Shown here in pieces: positions 55,630 through 64,000 of a stretch of 64,000 nucleotides of DNA. The stretch covers positions 1 through 64,000 of the forward strand of contig NZ_CP041165.1 of the NCBI RefSeq assembly GCF_014905095.1. Direction: 5' to 3'. Made by a program: the position numbers and the translations under genes. This DNA comes from Sulfurimonas marina. GTDB taxonomy: Bacteria; Campylobacterota; Campylobacteria; Campylobacterales; Sulfurimonadaceae. The notes beneath the pieces are model-generated. The model saw nothing but the letters and a program-made list of their open reading frames with translations. It was not told where the DNA came from and did not search any database. Numbering within the stretch: position 1 is the first letter of the stretch; each line of letters starts with the position of its first letter.

Positions 55630-57078
55630 TTACGTAGCTTTGCCTTTTACCGATGATGATGCGATTTCAGTTAACATCTCAAAGAGTTTAACTGATGCAT
55701 CTTCCATAGTCTCGAAGTTCTCTATGATCTTCTCTGGATTACCCATTTTGAAAAGACCGTCTTCTTTGATAATATCCATATTTTTAAATACCATATTATG
55801 TACCTGAGCATGAATAGGGTCCATCTCTTTAAATGTTCTAAGATGCCCAAATCTCTCTTCTCCAAATCCTGTATACCATTTCCCCATACGGCACGATTTA
55901 TGATCTGCAAATTCAGCATTTTTATCGTTTTGTAAAACAGTTGAGTATGCTTTAGATTTAAAAAGGATGTGATCAACTTTTACTAATGTTGTAAAGAGGC
56001 GGTTTTGGATTTCATATGCTGTATCTGAAGAGCGTTCTGCCATAGAGTTTAGATCTGAGAATGTACCTTCAAAAGCGTGAATAACATCATTTGATTCTTG
56101 TGCAATTGAGCTGATTTGATCAGAATTGCTACGCATATCGTTTGCTTCTTGCTGGAGTGTCGAGATATTTATCTCGATTTCAGTTGTCGCTTTTTGTGTG
56201 CGCTCTGCAAGTTTTCTTACCTCGTCGGCAACAACTGCAAAGCCACGTCCATGTTCACCCGCACGTGCCGCTTCGATTGCAGCATTAAGTGCAAGTAGAT
56301 TTGTTTGATCAGCAATATCTTTGATAAGTCCTAAAACTTCTGATATTTCACGTGTACGCCCTTCAAGAGAGATGATACCCTCGTGAGAAGATGATATAAG
56401 TGTTATGAGTTGTTCTAAACGCTCACCTATCTCTTTAACACTATTGAGACTGTTTTGAGATTGTTGGGCAGTCTCATGTGCAACCGTTGCGATATCGTTT
56501 GCACTCCCTGAAGTTTGTGAAAGATCGGTTTGGATCACTGTCAGACCCCCTTCGATTCCTCCACCTGATTTTGAAAAGCTGTCGGTTAGATCTCCTAAGA
56601 TCCTTTTTTCATGCCCTTGTGCAACAGAGTTTAGGGCAGTGTTTAGTTTTTCCTCTGTTGATTTAAAAATTCCATGAAGACCATAAGGGAAAGTTACTCT
56701 GTAGTTTTTACCGACAGAAGCGTGTTCTATAGAAGCTCTGGCATCCCTCATAAAAGCTTCTACTTGATCAAGTACATCGTTAAGTGCCCATGCGAAACTT
56801 GATTCAAACGAGTTGTCCTCAGGGATATGGGTAATACGTCCGTTAAGTTTTCCTTCTGCTGCTTCTAAAAGTACTTTATGTGCATCTGTAATAAGTCTAT
56901 TGTTTTTTGTACACCCTTTACTCGCTGCAGGAACAAAAAGGGCCAAAAGTGTTATAAACAGTGCAATCCCTCCTGCTATATATTCACCTATGATCAGTGT
57001 ATAGAGTGTAATGGCGATAAGTGTGACAAATAAAAGAGTGCTCTGTTTACTGCTGAATAGTTGTAATAAATTCGTCAT
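55630..57078 (-). CDS. Methyl-accepting chemotaxis protein with C-terminal CZB zinc-binding domain
   Basis: A 482-residue receptor with two closely spaced membrane helices (about residues 13-52), no periplasmic sensor domain, a cytoplasmic linker, and the signalling tip [20 protein letters not shown] with [20 protein letters not shown]. The C-terminal CZB domain has candidate zinc ligands H370, C396, H423 and H427. CZB receptors sense zinc or oxidants such as hypochlorite. The gene start overlaps the end of the PAS gene by 32 bases, suggesting the two proteins are made and act together. Confidence 0.9.
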   Translation of the reverse strand: MTNLLQLFSSKQSTLLFVTLIAITLYTLIIGEYIAGGIALFITLLALFVPAASKGCTKNNRLITDAHKVLLEAAEGKLNGRITHIPEDNSFESSFAWALNDVLDQVEAFMRDARASIEHASVGKNYRVTFPYGLHGIFKSTEEKLNTALNSVAQGHEKRILGDLTDSFSKSGGGIEGGLTVIQTDLSQTSGSANDIATVAHETAQQSQNSLNSVKEIGERLEQLITLISSSHEGIISLEGRTREISEVLGLIKDIADQTNLLALNAAIEAARAGEHGRGFAVVADEVRKLAERTQKATTEIEINISTLQQEANDMRSNSDQISSIAQESNDVIHAFEGTFSDLNSMAERSSDTAYEIQNRLFTTLVKVDHILFKSKAYSTVLQNDKNAEFADHKSCRMGKWYTGFGEERFGHLRTFKEMDPIHAQVHNMVFKNMDIIKEDGLFKMGNPEKIIENFETMEDASVKLFEMLTEIASSSVKGKAT

Positions 57079-57532
57079 ACGAAATACCTTTGTCGTTAAG
57101 TGTTTGTTCTAAAAAACGGATACTAGCATCCATACCCTGAGATTTTTCGATCGATAACATCTCTTTATAAAGAGGTTTAATGATCTCTAGAGCAGAAGCT
57201 TTTGGCTTACGTCTAACTGAGAGATAACCGATGGTATTGCCGTTGCTGTCAAATGAAGGGGTAACATTAGTAAAAACCCAGTAATCGTTTTTGTTTTTTG
57301 TTTGGTTAATCACAAATGCAAAGATCTCTTCTTTGTTTTGAATTTTGTTCCAAAGAAGTTTAAAGACTGCTTTTGGCATAGAGGGGTGTCTGATAATATT
57401 GTGAGATTTCCCAAGTAACTCCTCTTCACTATACTCACCCATCTCCATAAAAATTCTGTTAACGTAGGTGATGATACCTTTTGTATCTGTTTTTGAAACG
57501 ATAAAATCGTTTTCATTTAGATGCTTTTCCAT
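57047..57532 (-). CDS. Aer-like single PAS domain protein, CetB type
   Basis: A 161-residue soluble PAS protein. The Aer-like region [20 protein letters not shown] followed by the [13 protein letters not shown] strand matches FAD-binding PAS domains of energy-taxis receptors. A C-terminal helix follows. It has no transmitter or output domain, so it should work through a partner. It overlaps the following chemoreceptor gene by 32 bases on the same strand, like CetB-CetA of Campylobacter jejuni. Energy or redox taxis is inferred. Confidence 0.82.
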   Translation of the reverse strand: MEKHLNENDFIVSKTDTKGIITYVNRIFMEMGEYSEEELLGKSHNIIRHPSMPKAVFKLLWNKIQNKEEIFAFVINQTKNKNDYWVFTNVTPSFDSNGNTIGYLSVRRKPKASALEIIKPLYKEMLSIEKSQGMDASIRFLEQTLNDKGISYDEFITTIQQ

Positions 57533-57626
57533 AAATATTTCCCTTAAAAAAAGGAGTGAAGTATATATAAAAAATTATTATAAAAAGATTATTTTGTGAT
57601 AAATTAGTGTTTTTTGGGAAATTTGT

Positions 57627-57632
57627 TATACT
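57627..57632 (+). promoter_or_regulatory. Extended -10 promoter of the MFS gene, predicted leaderless
   Basis: TGTTATACT at 57624-57632 is an extended -10. It ends 6 bases before the ATG (57639). No Shine-Dalgarno is present, so the transcript would start at or next to the start codon. The spacing is the same as at dnaG. Confidence 0.5.
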
Positions 57633-57638
57633 TCCGTC

Positions 57639-58745
57639 ATGTCAATATTTTTAGCAATATTTTATTATTTTTATTTTTCCATTATCGGTGTTTATGTGAT
57701 ATTTATCCCCAAGGTGCTCTCAAGTATCGGCTATAGTGCCAGCGAAATAGGGATTTTACTCGGAGCTGCTCCGCTTGTACGTTTTATACTCCCTTTCCTG
57801 TTTATCAAGGGATTGAAATTAGATGCAAAAATGTTTAATCTCTCCCTCGTTATTTTGGTAATTGCATCTTTGTGTTTTTATCTCTCAGTTGAGAATTTTT
57901 ACCAGCTTCTGCTTTCAAACATTTTTTTAGGGATAGGACTTAGTCTGGTACTCCCCTATGTGGAGGTGATTTCACTTGAAAATATAGGGAAACAGCGTTA
58001 CGGAAAAGTACGATTGTTCGGCTCTATCGGTTTTATAGTTGTAGCCCTTGTTCTTGCAAAGTTTTTAAGTGCACCCGTTGTTGCCCTTAATTTTTTACTG
58101 ACACTTACATGGATAACAGCTGTTTGTGCTTTTATTATCGGAGGGCGTTACAAACAAAAGAGTGAGCAGGAGAAAACAAAAGAGCCAAAAACAATGTCAA
58201 TTCTTGGCGATATCTATCTCTGGGGCGGACTTATTTTAATGCAGATAAGTTTCGGTTCTTTTTACAACTTCTTTACGATCTATGAAACAGATCACGGCGT
58301 GAGTCTGGATATGACCGTATATCTTTGGAGCTTTGGTGTGCTTGTCGAGATCGTGATGCTTTTTAGTCAGGGAAAACTCTTAGCAAACAGTTCACTTTTA
58401 AACCTGATCCGATTAAGTGTTTTTGCTTCGGCATTTCGATGGTTTTTAGTGTTTGTCTATCCTGAAAATCTTGTAATTCTATTTTTCTCCCAATCACTTC
58501 ATGCACTCTCTTTTGCACTGTTTCATTCTGCTACGATCAGTTATCTGTATCAGATCTATCATAATAAACAACTCTCACAACAGTTCTTTATGGGACTTAC
58601 ATATGGGCTAGGGGGTGTGAGCGGTGCAGTTATAGCAGGATATATATATGAGTATTATCCAAGCTGGCTATTTTTAAGTTCAAGTGTTTTTGCGCTGATT
58701 GGTTTTGTAATGTTGATGCGTTATAAGCATAGGCATGAAGCCTAA
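57639..58745 (+). CDS. Major facilitator transporter, HcaT/nucleoside-H+ symporter-like
   Basis: A 368-residue inner-membrane protein with about 12 helices, beginning MSIFLAIFYYFYFSIIGVYVIFIPKVLSS with the family's SIGYSASEIGILLGAAPLVRF segment. The EVISLENIGKQRYGKVRLFGSIGF region is typical of the 3-phenylpropionate (HcaT) group. The cargo is unknown. There is no Shine-Dalgarno and an extended -10 box ends 6 bases before the ATG, so the message may be leaderless. It ends 5 bases before the convergent DUF481 gene. Confidence 0.85.
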   Translation: MSIFLAIFYYFYFSIIGVYVIFIPKVLSSIGYSASEIGILLGAAPLVRFILPFLFIKGLKLDAKMFNLSLVILVIASLCFYLSVENFYQLLLSNIFLGIGLSLVLPYVEVISLENIGKQRYGKVRLFGSIGFIVVALVLAKFLSAPVVALNFLLTLTWITAVCAFIIGGRYKQKSEQEKTKEPKTMSILGDIYLWGGLILMQISFGSFYNFFTIYETDHGVSLDMTVYLWSFGVLVEIVMLFSQGKLLANSSLLNLIRLSVFASAFRWFLVFVYPENLVILFFSQSLHALSFALFHSATISYLYQIYHNKQLSQQFFMGLTYGLGGVSGAVIAGYIYEYYPSWLFLSSSVFALIGFVMLMRYKHRHEA

Positions 58746-58750
58746 GCTCT

Positions 58751-59545
58751 TTAGTAGTCTAGAATAAGATTAACTGCAAAAGTTCTGTCTGTTTTTTGCT
58801 TTCCATCAGCAGGTAAGTTTACATAATCAACTTTATAGCTGATACCGGCAGAGAAGATACTGTTGATCTTGTTATTGATTGCACTCTTTGAATAGATGAA
58901 GTATTTGTCACCCTGTTCAAATGAACCTCTAAAGCTCAGTTCTTGTTTGAACTTTAACGTCTCCAGGATTTTCCAGTCATATACACCTTTAATTCTGTAC
59001 GATGCATAGTCATCTTTGTAAGCAGGGACACTAATGTGATCTTTTACTACACCGTCGTAAGGGTATGCTAGTTGCGTCCCTAGAGCATCTACCCATACAT
59101 CTTCATATTGATCTACAGAGTATAAAATATTCCCCTCTAAACTTAGTTTATGAGCCTCTTGATCGATCGCTTTATATTTTGCACCCGGACCTGTATAGAA
59201 TTGGTATCTGAAACCTGAGAACTTGTCCGATTTAAAACCAACAAGATAATTAAGCGAGAATCTTTCCGAGAATTTATACCCGTAATCTAGCTCCGCCGTA
59301 TATTTGTTTTTTGTTTCAACATTTTTATCTGTTGCATACTGACCGTCAAACTCAAATGTAACTACATTTTTTGTCCACTCTTTTTTGATGTCTAGTTCAA
59401 AGTTAAAGGCTTCCGTTTCTGTATTTCCGCTTGTTTGCACATATCCCAGTTCACTATGCGCTTTTAACGGTTTTTCTGTTGTTTGAACATCAGCTCCAAA
59501 TGTCAAAGATGCAAGTGCAGCTAAACCTACTACTATTTTTTTCAT
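58751..59545 (-). CDS. DUF481 family outer-membrane protein (YdiY-like)
   Basis: A 264-residue exported protein with a signal peptide cleaved near LTFGADV (residue 19) and a C-terminal LILDY strand. Repeated alternating strands such as FNFELDIKKEWTKNVVTFEFDGQYAT and RFSLNYLVGFKSDKFSGFRY form a barrel-like pattern typical of DUF481. The function of this family is unknown; it may be a small-molecule pore. It follows the MscS-type gene by 12 bases on the same strand, so the two may be an operon. Confidence 0.85.
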   Translation of the reverse strand: MKKIVVGLAALASLTFGADVQTTEKPLKAHSELGYVQTSGNTETEAFNFELDIKKEWTKNVVTFEFDGQYATDKNVETKNKYTAELDYGYKFSERFSLNYLVGFKSDKFSGFRYQFYTGPGAKYKAIDQEAHKLSLEGNILYSVDQYEDVWVDALGTQLAYPYDGVVKDHISVPAYKDDYASYRIKGVYDWKILETLKFKQELSFRGSFEQGDKYFIYSKSAINNKINSIFSAGISYKVDYVNLPADGKQKTDRTFAVNLILDY

Positions 59546-59557
59546 TTATTTCCTTTT

Positions 59558-60376
59558 TTAATTTTGTTCTTGTTTCATATGGACATCCATTTGCGGATAA
59601 GGAATTGAGATCCCTTTTTCATCAAATGTCAGTTTTACTTTCTCTATTGTGTCAAATCGAACATCCCAGTAGTGTGAAGTTTCCACCCATGCACGAGTGG
59701 TGAAGTTTACACTGCTATCTCCCAGTTCACTAACTGCTACAAAAGGTTCCGGGTCTTTTAATATACGCTCATCTGCATTTAAAATATCAAGAAGGGTCTG
59801 TTTTGCCAGACGCAGATCATCATCGTATCCTATACCGAAAGTAAGGTCAACTCTTCTTTTATCTTTTTGTGAATAGTTGATAATATTTCCAGCGATGATT
59901 TTAGCGTTTGGCACGATGATAGTTCTGTTGTCAATTGGGGAGATAATAGTTGAAAACATTGTGATATCATCAACCGTACCTGTAGCTCCGCCCGCTTCGA
60001 TAAAGTCGCCGATTTTAAAAGGTCTGAAGATAATGATAAGTACGGCTGCTCCGACATTTGCCAAAGAGCCTTGCAGAGCTAAACCTACAGCCAGCGAGGC
60101 AGCACCAAATACTGCGATAAACGATGTAGTATTGACTCCAAGTGCGTTAAGTGATGCAAGTATAACCATCGCAAGCAGTGAAAAATAGACTAAGCTCTCT
60201 GTAAATTCAGATAAAGTGACATCAACTTTCGCTTTAGTCATCATAGTTTTTATGACTATAGAGAGTTTTTTAGATACCCATTTACCGATGATAAATATGG
60301 CAAGAGCAGCAAGAATTTTTAGTCCGTATTCACTAAGATATACGAGTGCAAGATCAGCATATTTGTTAAAGTCCAT
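59558..60376 (-). CDS. MscS-family mechanosensitive channel
   Basis: A 272-residue inner-membrane channel that opens on osmotic downshock. It has three membrane segments: about residues 19-35 (LKILAALAIFIIGKWVSKKL), 60-80 and the pore-lining TM3 (SLAVGLALQGSLANVGAAVLIIIFRPF, Ala/Gly-rich). The following FKIGDFIEAGG and VPNAKIIAGNIINYS are the beta-domain hallmarks. It is preceded by GGAGGTTTC. The DUF481 gene follows after 12 bases. Confidence 0.94.
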   Translation of the reverse strand: MDFNKYADLALVYLSEYGLKILAALAIFIIGKWVSKKLSIVIKTMMTKAKVDVTLSEFTESLVYFSLLAMVILASLNALGVNTTSFIAVFGAASLAVGLALQGSLANVGAAVLIIIFRPFKIGDFIEAGGATGTVDDITMFSTIISPIDNRTIIVPNAKIIAGNIINYSQKDKRRVDLTFGIGYDDDLRLAKQTLLDILNADERILKDPEPFVAVSELGDSSVNFTTRAWVETSHYWDVRFDTIEKVKLTFDEKGISIPYPQMDVHMKQEQN

Positions 60377-60404
60377 TATGGAAACCTCCGTTTAGTTTCC
60401 TAAA

Positions 60405-60737
60405 TTATATAACAATATTATGTCCAAGCAGTGTTTTTTGCTTATTTTCCAGGTATCTTGCAAGTTTGTGGTAAGAGTTTTTATACTCTGAGTTTATTCT
60501 GTAAAGGTTTTGTCGGTATTTTAAATAATTTGCCCATACTCTTTTACTTTGAGGGATTCTTCCACGTTTAATAAGCTCAAAACTCACCGCTGCATTGATA
60601 AAACCTTTGAGAAGTTCAATTTCACTGCATTTTTCAAAACGTCTTGGAAACCATACCTCTTCAAGTGCTTCATGTGCATCATAGAAACGGTTTTGTTCTA
60701 TAAGCTTTACAAATTCTTCTATTTTTTTATTTATCAT
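60405..60737 (-). CDS. DUF309 family protein
   Basis: A 110-residue helical protein. The signature is FYDAHEALEEVWFPRR (about residues 18-33) with a following LKGFINAAVSFELIKRGR, characteristic of DUF309. Its His/Glu pairs may bind metal, but no enzymatic function has been shown. The start overlaps the end of the upstream rhodanese gene by 11 bases, so the two are translationally coupled. Confidence 0.85.
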   Translation of the reverse strand: MINKKIEEFVKLIEQNRFYDAHEALEEVWFPRRFEKCSEIELLKGFINAAVSFELIKRGRIPQSKRVWANYLKYRQNLYRINSEYKNSYHKLARYLENKQKTLLGHNIVI

Positions 60738-61056
60738 CTTGTTCCGTTTGATCTAGTAATTGCATATTTACACGCCAGTATCCACGTCCGCCTTTGAGTG
60801 ATACACAGTTGTAGTCTGGAAACTTCTCTTTATATTCGCTGAGTCTCTCTTTTGTTGCCTTACCCGTATCGCAGTAAAAAACAAATACACTCCCTTTTGG
60901 GTACTTTTTCATCTCATAAGGGTTGTAGGTAATTGTATCTGCTTTATCGATCGGAGAAAGTATAGTATCTACTAAAACTACGTCGATACCCTCTTTTGCA
61001 AGGTCTCTTTTATTTCTTAAGAACTCCTCTTGAGTCCATTCTTCTTTTATTTCCAT
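60727..61056 (-). CDS. Rhodanese-like domain protein
   Basis: A 109-residue single rhodanese domain. The active-site loop is FYCDTGKATK with the sulfur-carrying Cys62; VLVDTILSPIDKAD is the upstream CH2A-like strand and NCVSLKGGRGYWR a late strand-helix element. It could transfer sulfane sulfur or sense redox state. It is divergent from the helicase gene at 61149, with TATAAT-type sequence between, and overlaps the DUF309 gene by 11 bases. Confidence 0.85.
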   Translation of the reverse strand: MEIKEEWTQEEFLRNKRDLAKEGIDVVLVDTILSPIDKADTITYNPYEMKKYPKGSVFVFYCDTGKATKERLSEYKEKFPDYNCVSLKGGRGYWRVNMQLLDQTEQDDK

Positions 61057-61148
61057 GGGTGCATTATAAAAGGATATTACTTAATTTTAGAGTATAATGA
61101 TAAAAAGATACTACATATTAAAACGAAATTAAAGAAAAGACCTTTTTA

Positions 61149-63947
61149 ATGGCAAAAAAAAATAAAAAAAATACCAAAATCAACCAACGCATAAGAAAAT
61201 ATTTTGATGATGATCCTTTCGATATAGGGATTGAGAGAGTTGAATCTAAAACATTAAGCGAGCTCTTTGGAGCACTTGGAATCTATGATATTGAACACAA
61301 TCGCGATTTGATGATCAAAACACTTCGTATGATCTGGTCAGAAGCTGACAGTGAGATACGTCGCGATATTTTGCACTTCTTTGAGAATGAGGGGATTATC
61401 TACAAAGGGGATAAAGTCAGTGAACAACACCACTTTGATCGTGATGCGAAGATAGAAGCACTGCTGAGTGAGCTTGATGTAACCCCTGAAGAAGCGACGC
61501 GATTGCGTGAAGCATTCTCTACAATCAGAAGTAAAAAAATTACTATAGAGAAGATGGAATCAAAACTGCGCCATATCCGTTTTGAGATCAAAAAAGAGGT
61601 GTTGGAGAAAGAGCTTGAAGGTTTTTTCGATATTGACGACAGTCTGGAGTTTAATGCCTCTCTCAAGTACAAGATCTACGATCAACAGTTTCATAAAATT
61701 CTCACACTCAATACAAAGCCTTACTCTTATGAGTATATAGAGACAGAGCCGTTTGAAGCTATTGTTGAAAAGATAGGGGCCGATAAAGTAGAGATCGTAA
61801 AAGCAAAACAACAAAGTATTGAGAAGTTTATAGCTTCGATCAAAGACCCGCACCAATATTTAACACACGAAGAGATCGTAAACTCGCTGCGTTCATCTCC
61901 GCCAAAAACAATGTTGAGTTATCCGCTTATAACACCTAAAGTGCTGCGAAAAATTATCAATCAAAAGATAGATGCAAAAGCGATCGATATCCACGATGAA
62001 GAGCTGTTGATCGAAGTTGTCCAGAGCTTGGAGCTACCAAACTCTCAAAGAGTTGTGGAGTACAATTTAGACCTTCACGTAGAGTTAAACGGTGTACTAG
62101 AAGAGATCTGGAACGCACGCGGTTTTAATTTCGATCAAATTTTAAATGAGTATAAAAGTGAGTTTGAGAAAGCTTTTCTTGAAGAGCTTGAAGCACTTGT
62201 AGCTGAATGTGCTTCATATGCAAATCTGTTAAATTACGAAAAAGAGGAGATCTACAATAAGGTTTATGACTTTTTACTCGATCAGCTCGGGATTCATCTA
62301 ACTATTACACCGAAGATCTACAGAAAAACCGTTCGCAGGTTCCTCTACTCTATTCAAGAGGAGTTGATTAAAAAGCAACGTCAAGAACTTCTGGCACGTA
62401 CGATTCGTGATTTTAAAAATCTTTTCCCGATTGCACGTGACATGAAAAGAAAGCTTACTTTACACATAGGACCTACAAACAGCGGGAAAACATATACTGC
62501 TATGCAAAGATTAAAAGATGCAGATACGGGATATTATCTAGCACCTCTTAGACTTTTAGCGCTGGAGGGGTATGAGAATTTAAATTCTATGGGAGTTGAT
62601 TGCTCGCTTATTACGGGTGAGGAGCAGCTTATTAACGATGAAGCAACCCATATCAGCTCAACCATAGAGATGATGAACTTTGATGTTGATGTTGATGTAT
62701 GTGTGATTGATGAGGTACAGATGATCGATGATAGAGATCGTGGCTGGGCATGGGCAAATGCGATTATCGGTGCTCCGGCAAAAGAGATCATTATGACCGG
62801 TTCAGTCAACGCAAAAGAAGCAGTTATTGCACTTGCCGAGTATCTGGGTGAAGAGTTAGAGATTATTGAGTTTGAGAGAAAAAATCCGCTTGAAGTGTTA
62901 GATCATCCTGTCCATATAGAAGATATAAAACCTTCTACGGCGGTAGTCGCTTTTAGTAGAAAAGATGTACTCAAGCTCAAACAAAGACTTTCAAAAACTT
63001 TTAGCGTAAGTGTTGTTTACGGAAACCTCTCTCCTGAGGTTAGGCGCGAAGAGGCAAGAAGATTCCGCGAGGGTGAGACGCAGGTATTGGTTGCAACTGA
63101 TGCGATTGCAATGGGGATGAATCTGCCGATCAAGACTATTTTATTCTCTAAAGCAGATAAGTTTGACGGGATCATTCAACGCGATCTTTTCCCTTCAGAG
63201 ATCCATCAGATCTCGGGACGTGCAGGAAGATACGGTCTTGAAGAGAAAGGATACGTGGGGGCTTTAAATAAAGAGACCCTCAAAGTGATTAAGAAAAACT
63301 TTCATAAAGAGGCCAGAAAAATAGCCACGCCGTTTAAAGTGATGGCAAATCTGGAGCATATTAAACTGGTAAGCTCAATCCTGGAAGAGAATTCACTCGA
63401 AGAGATTTTAAACTTCTTTATCAAAAACATGGAGTTTAGCGGACCATTTTATGCGGCAAGTTTGGATGATATGCTTGAGGCCTCAAAGATAGTTGACAGT
63501 TACAATCTTGATATTGCGACAAAGTATCATTTGGCGTGTGCACCGCTTACTCTGAAATCGCCTTATATCATTACGGCTTACGAGACCTATATTCATGCTT
63601 TAGAGAAGCAGGAACTGGTACATTACCAGCGTCCGAAACTAAACGGTGATTTTGCTCAAACATCTCAAGAGCTGTTGATGGCAGAAGATATGGTTAAAGA
63701 GATCTCATTGTATCTGTGGCTGAGCTACCGTTTTAGTGATTATTTCGTAGATGTCGACAAAGCGACGGAATCAAGATATATTTTAAACCGCTATATAGAA
63801 AAGACTCTTCAAAAAACAGAGCTTTCACAAACGTGTAAGTTATGCAGTGCGGTATTGCCGACCAATTCAAAATATAATATTTGTGAAAAGTGTTTTAGAA
63901 AGAACTATACGAGAAGGGGTACGGGTGGGAGACGACCTAGAAGCTGA
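61149..63947 (+). CDS. SUV3-like DEAD/DEAH-box RNA helicase with C-terminal zinc-finger-like tail
   Basis: A 932-residue superfamily 2 helicase. A long N-terminal region (residues 1-430) has no named domain. The core has Walker A GPTNSGKT near residue 441, the DEVQ box near 520, MTGSV, and the late motif HQISGRAGRYG (about residues 685-695). This is the Suv3 type associated with the mitochondrial degradosome. The C-terminus has CKLCSAVLP and CEKCFRK (about 896-920), a putative zinc ribbon, and a basic GTGGRRPRS end. Probable RNA turnover role. Confidence 0.88.
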   Translation: MAKKNKKNTKINQRIRKYFDDDPFDIGIERVESKTLSELFGALGIYDIEHNRDLMIKTLRMIWSEADSEIRRDILHFFENEGIIYKGDKVSEQHHFDRDAKIEALLSELDVTPEEATRLREAFSTIRSKKITIEKMESKLRHIRFEIKKEVLEKELEGFFDIDDSLEFNASLKYKIYDQQFHKILTLNTKPYSYEYIETEPFEAIVEKIGADKVEIVKAKQQSIEKFIASIKDPHQYLTHEEIVNSLRSSPPKTMLSYPLITPKVLRKIINQKIDAKAIDIHDEELLIEVVQSLELPNSQRVVEYNLDLHVELNGVLEEIWNARGFNFDQILNEYKSEFEKAFLEELEALVAECASYANLLNYEKEEIYNKVYDFLLDQLGIHLTITPKIYRKTVRRFLYSIQEELIKKQRQELLARTIRDFKNLFPIARDMKRKLTLHIGPTNSGKTYTAMQRLKDADTGYYLAPLRLLALEGYENLNSMGVDCSLITGEEQLINDEATHISSTIEMMNFDVDVDVCVIDEVQMIDDRDRGWAWANAIIGAPAKEIIMTGSVNAKEAVIALAEYLGEELEIIEFERKNPLEVLDHPVHIEDIKPSTAVVAFSRKDVLKLKQRLSKTFSVSVVYGNLSPEVRREEARRFREGETQVLVATDAIAMGMNLPIKTILFSKADKFDGIIQRDLFPSEIHQISGRAGRYGLEEKGYVGALNKETLKVIKKNFHKEARKIATPFKVMANLEHIKLVSSILEENSLEEILNFFIKNMEFSGPFYAASLDDMLEASKIVDSYNLDIATKYHLACAPLTLKSPYIITAYETYIHALEKQELVHYQRPKLNGDFAQTSQELLMAEDMVKEISLYLWLSYRFSDYFVDVDKATESRYILNRYIEKTLQKTELSQTCKLCSAVLPTNSKYNICEKCFRKNYTRRGTGGRRPRS

Positions 63948-64000
63948 TTAGCTTCTAAATTCGTCGATCGTAGTTTGAAGTTTTGTTGCAACTTCCACTA
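63948..64000 (-). CDS. C-terminal fragment of a gene cut by the window edge
   Basis: The minus strand encodes VEVATKLQTTIDEFRS followed by TAA, abutting the stop of the helicase gene. The reading frame is open to the window end. Too short to name; a helical C-terminus is all that can be said. Confidence 0.45.
   Translation of the reverse strand, partial: VEVATKLQTTIDEFRS

Overview
This 64 kb window opens 100 bases before dnaA and reads like the replication-origin end of a Campylobacterota chromosome, most like Sulfurimonas or a close relative. The reasons are the low G+C content, the order dnaA-dnaN-...-gyrB, DnaA boxes of the TTATTCACA type on both sides of dnaA, FAD-dependent thymidylate synthase (ThyX), RpoN-type promoters before hook genes, a SUV3-like helicase, and Fe-S/flavoprotein genes of the fumarate reductase family. 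The genus assignment is inference. The genes are densely packed and mostly housekeeping. I see no prophage, insertion sequence, CRISPR array or toxin-antitoxin locus.

Layout. 0-10 kb: bipartite origin, dnaA, dnaN, a convergent pair of envelope genes (DUF3943, LpxR-like), gyrB, a degenerate GGDEF-EAL protein, queF and cca. 10-20 kb: typA, nrdB, amidohydrolase, pcm, a three-domain Hpt/receiver-like/HDOD protein, thyX, a PhnA-like protein and a dGTPase-like protein. 20-29 kb: an Ntn amidase beside a putative outer-membrane barrel, a DJ-1/PfpI protein, rpsU, a Cys-rich metal permease, dnaG and an MnmA-like PP-loop enzyme. 29-35 kb: hook operon fliK-flgD-flgE-like and a separate large flgE, each with a good sigma-54 promoter. 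35-45 kb: purT, a 2-hydroxyacid dehydrogenase, a soluble succinate/fumarate oxidoreductase-like flavoprotein and Fe-S pair, YajQ, a DUF1538-PII fusion and tRNA-Ser(GGA). 45-52.5 kb: an envelope block of PhoX-like lipoprotein, two-CxxCH lipoprotein and lipoprotein fatty acid cis/trans isomerase (Cti), followed by a Crp/Fnr regulator and bacteriohemerythrin sharing a perfect FNR-type palindrome. 52-64 kb: sirtuin, B12-binding-type radical SAM protein, CZB chemoreceptor with Aer-like PAS partner, MFS permease, DUF481 porin-like protein, MscS channel, DUF309, rhodanese and the SUV3-like helicase.

The most striking feature that is not a gene is at 55188-55456. Two 33-base arms enclose two hairpin domains of exactly 98 nt each and a small central hairpin. 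On the minus strand a -10-like box sits so that transcription would start at the first base of the outer stem. The far arm of that stem contains the ribosome binding site of the radical SAM gene. It is either a large structured 5' leader or a palindromic repeat that has taken over that position. The PhoX-like/heme lipoprotein/Cti block is the best candidate for a little-described protein system.

Method limit: everything here was read by eye. Family names rest on recognised motifs, not database searches.
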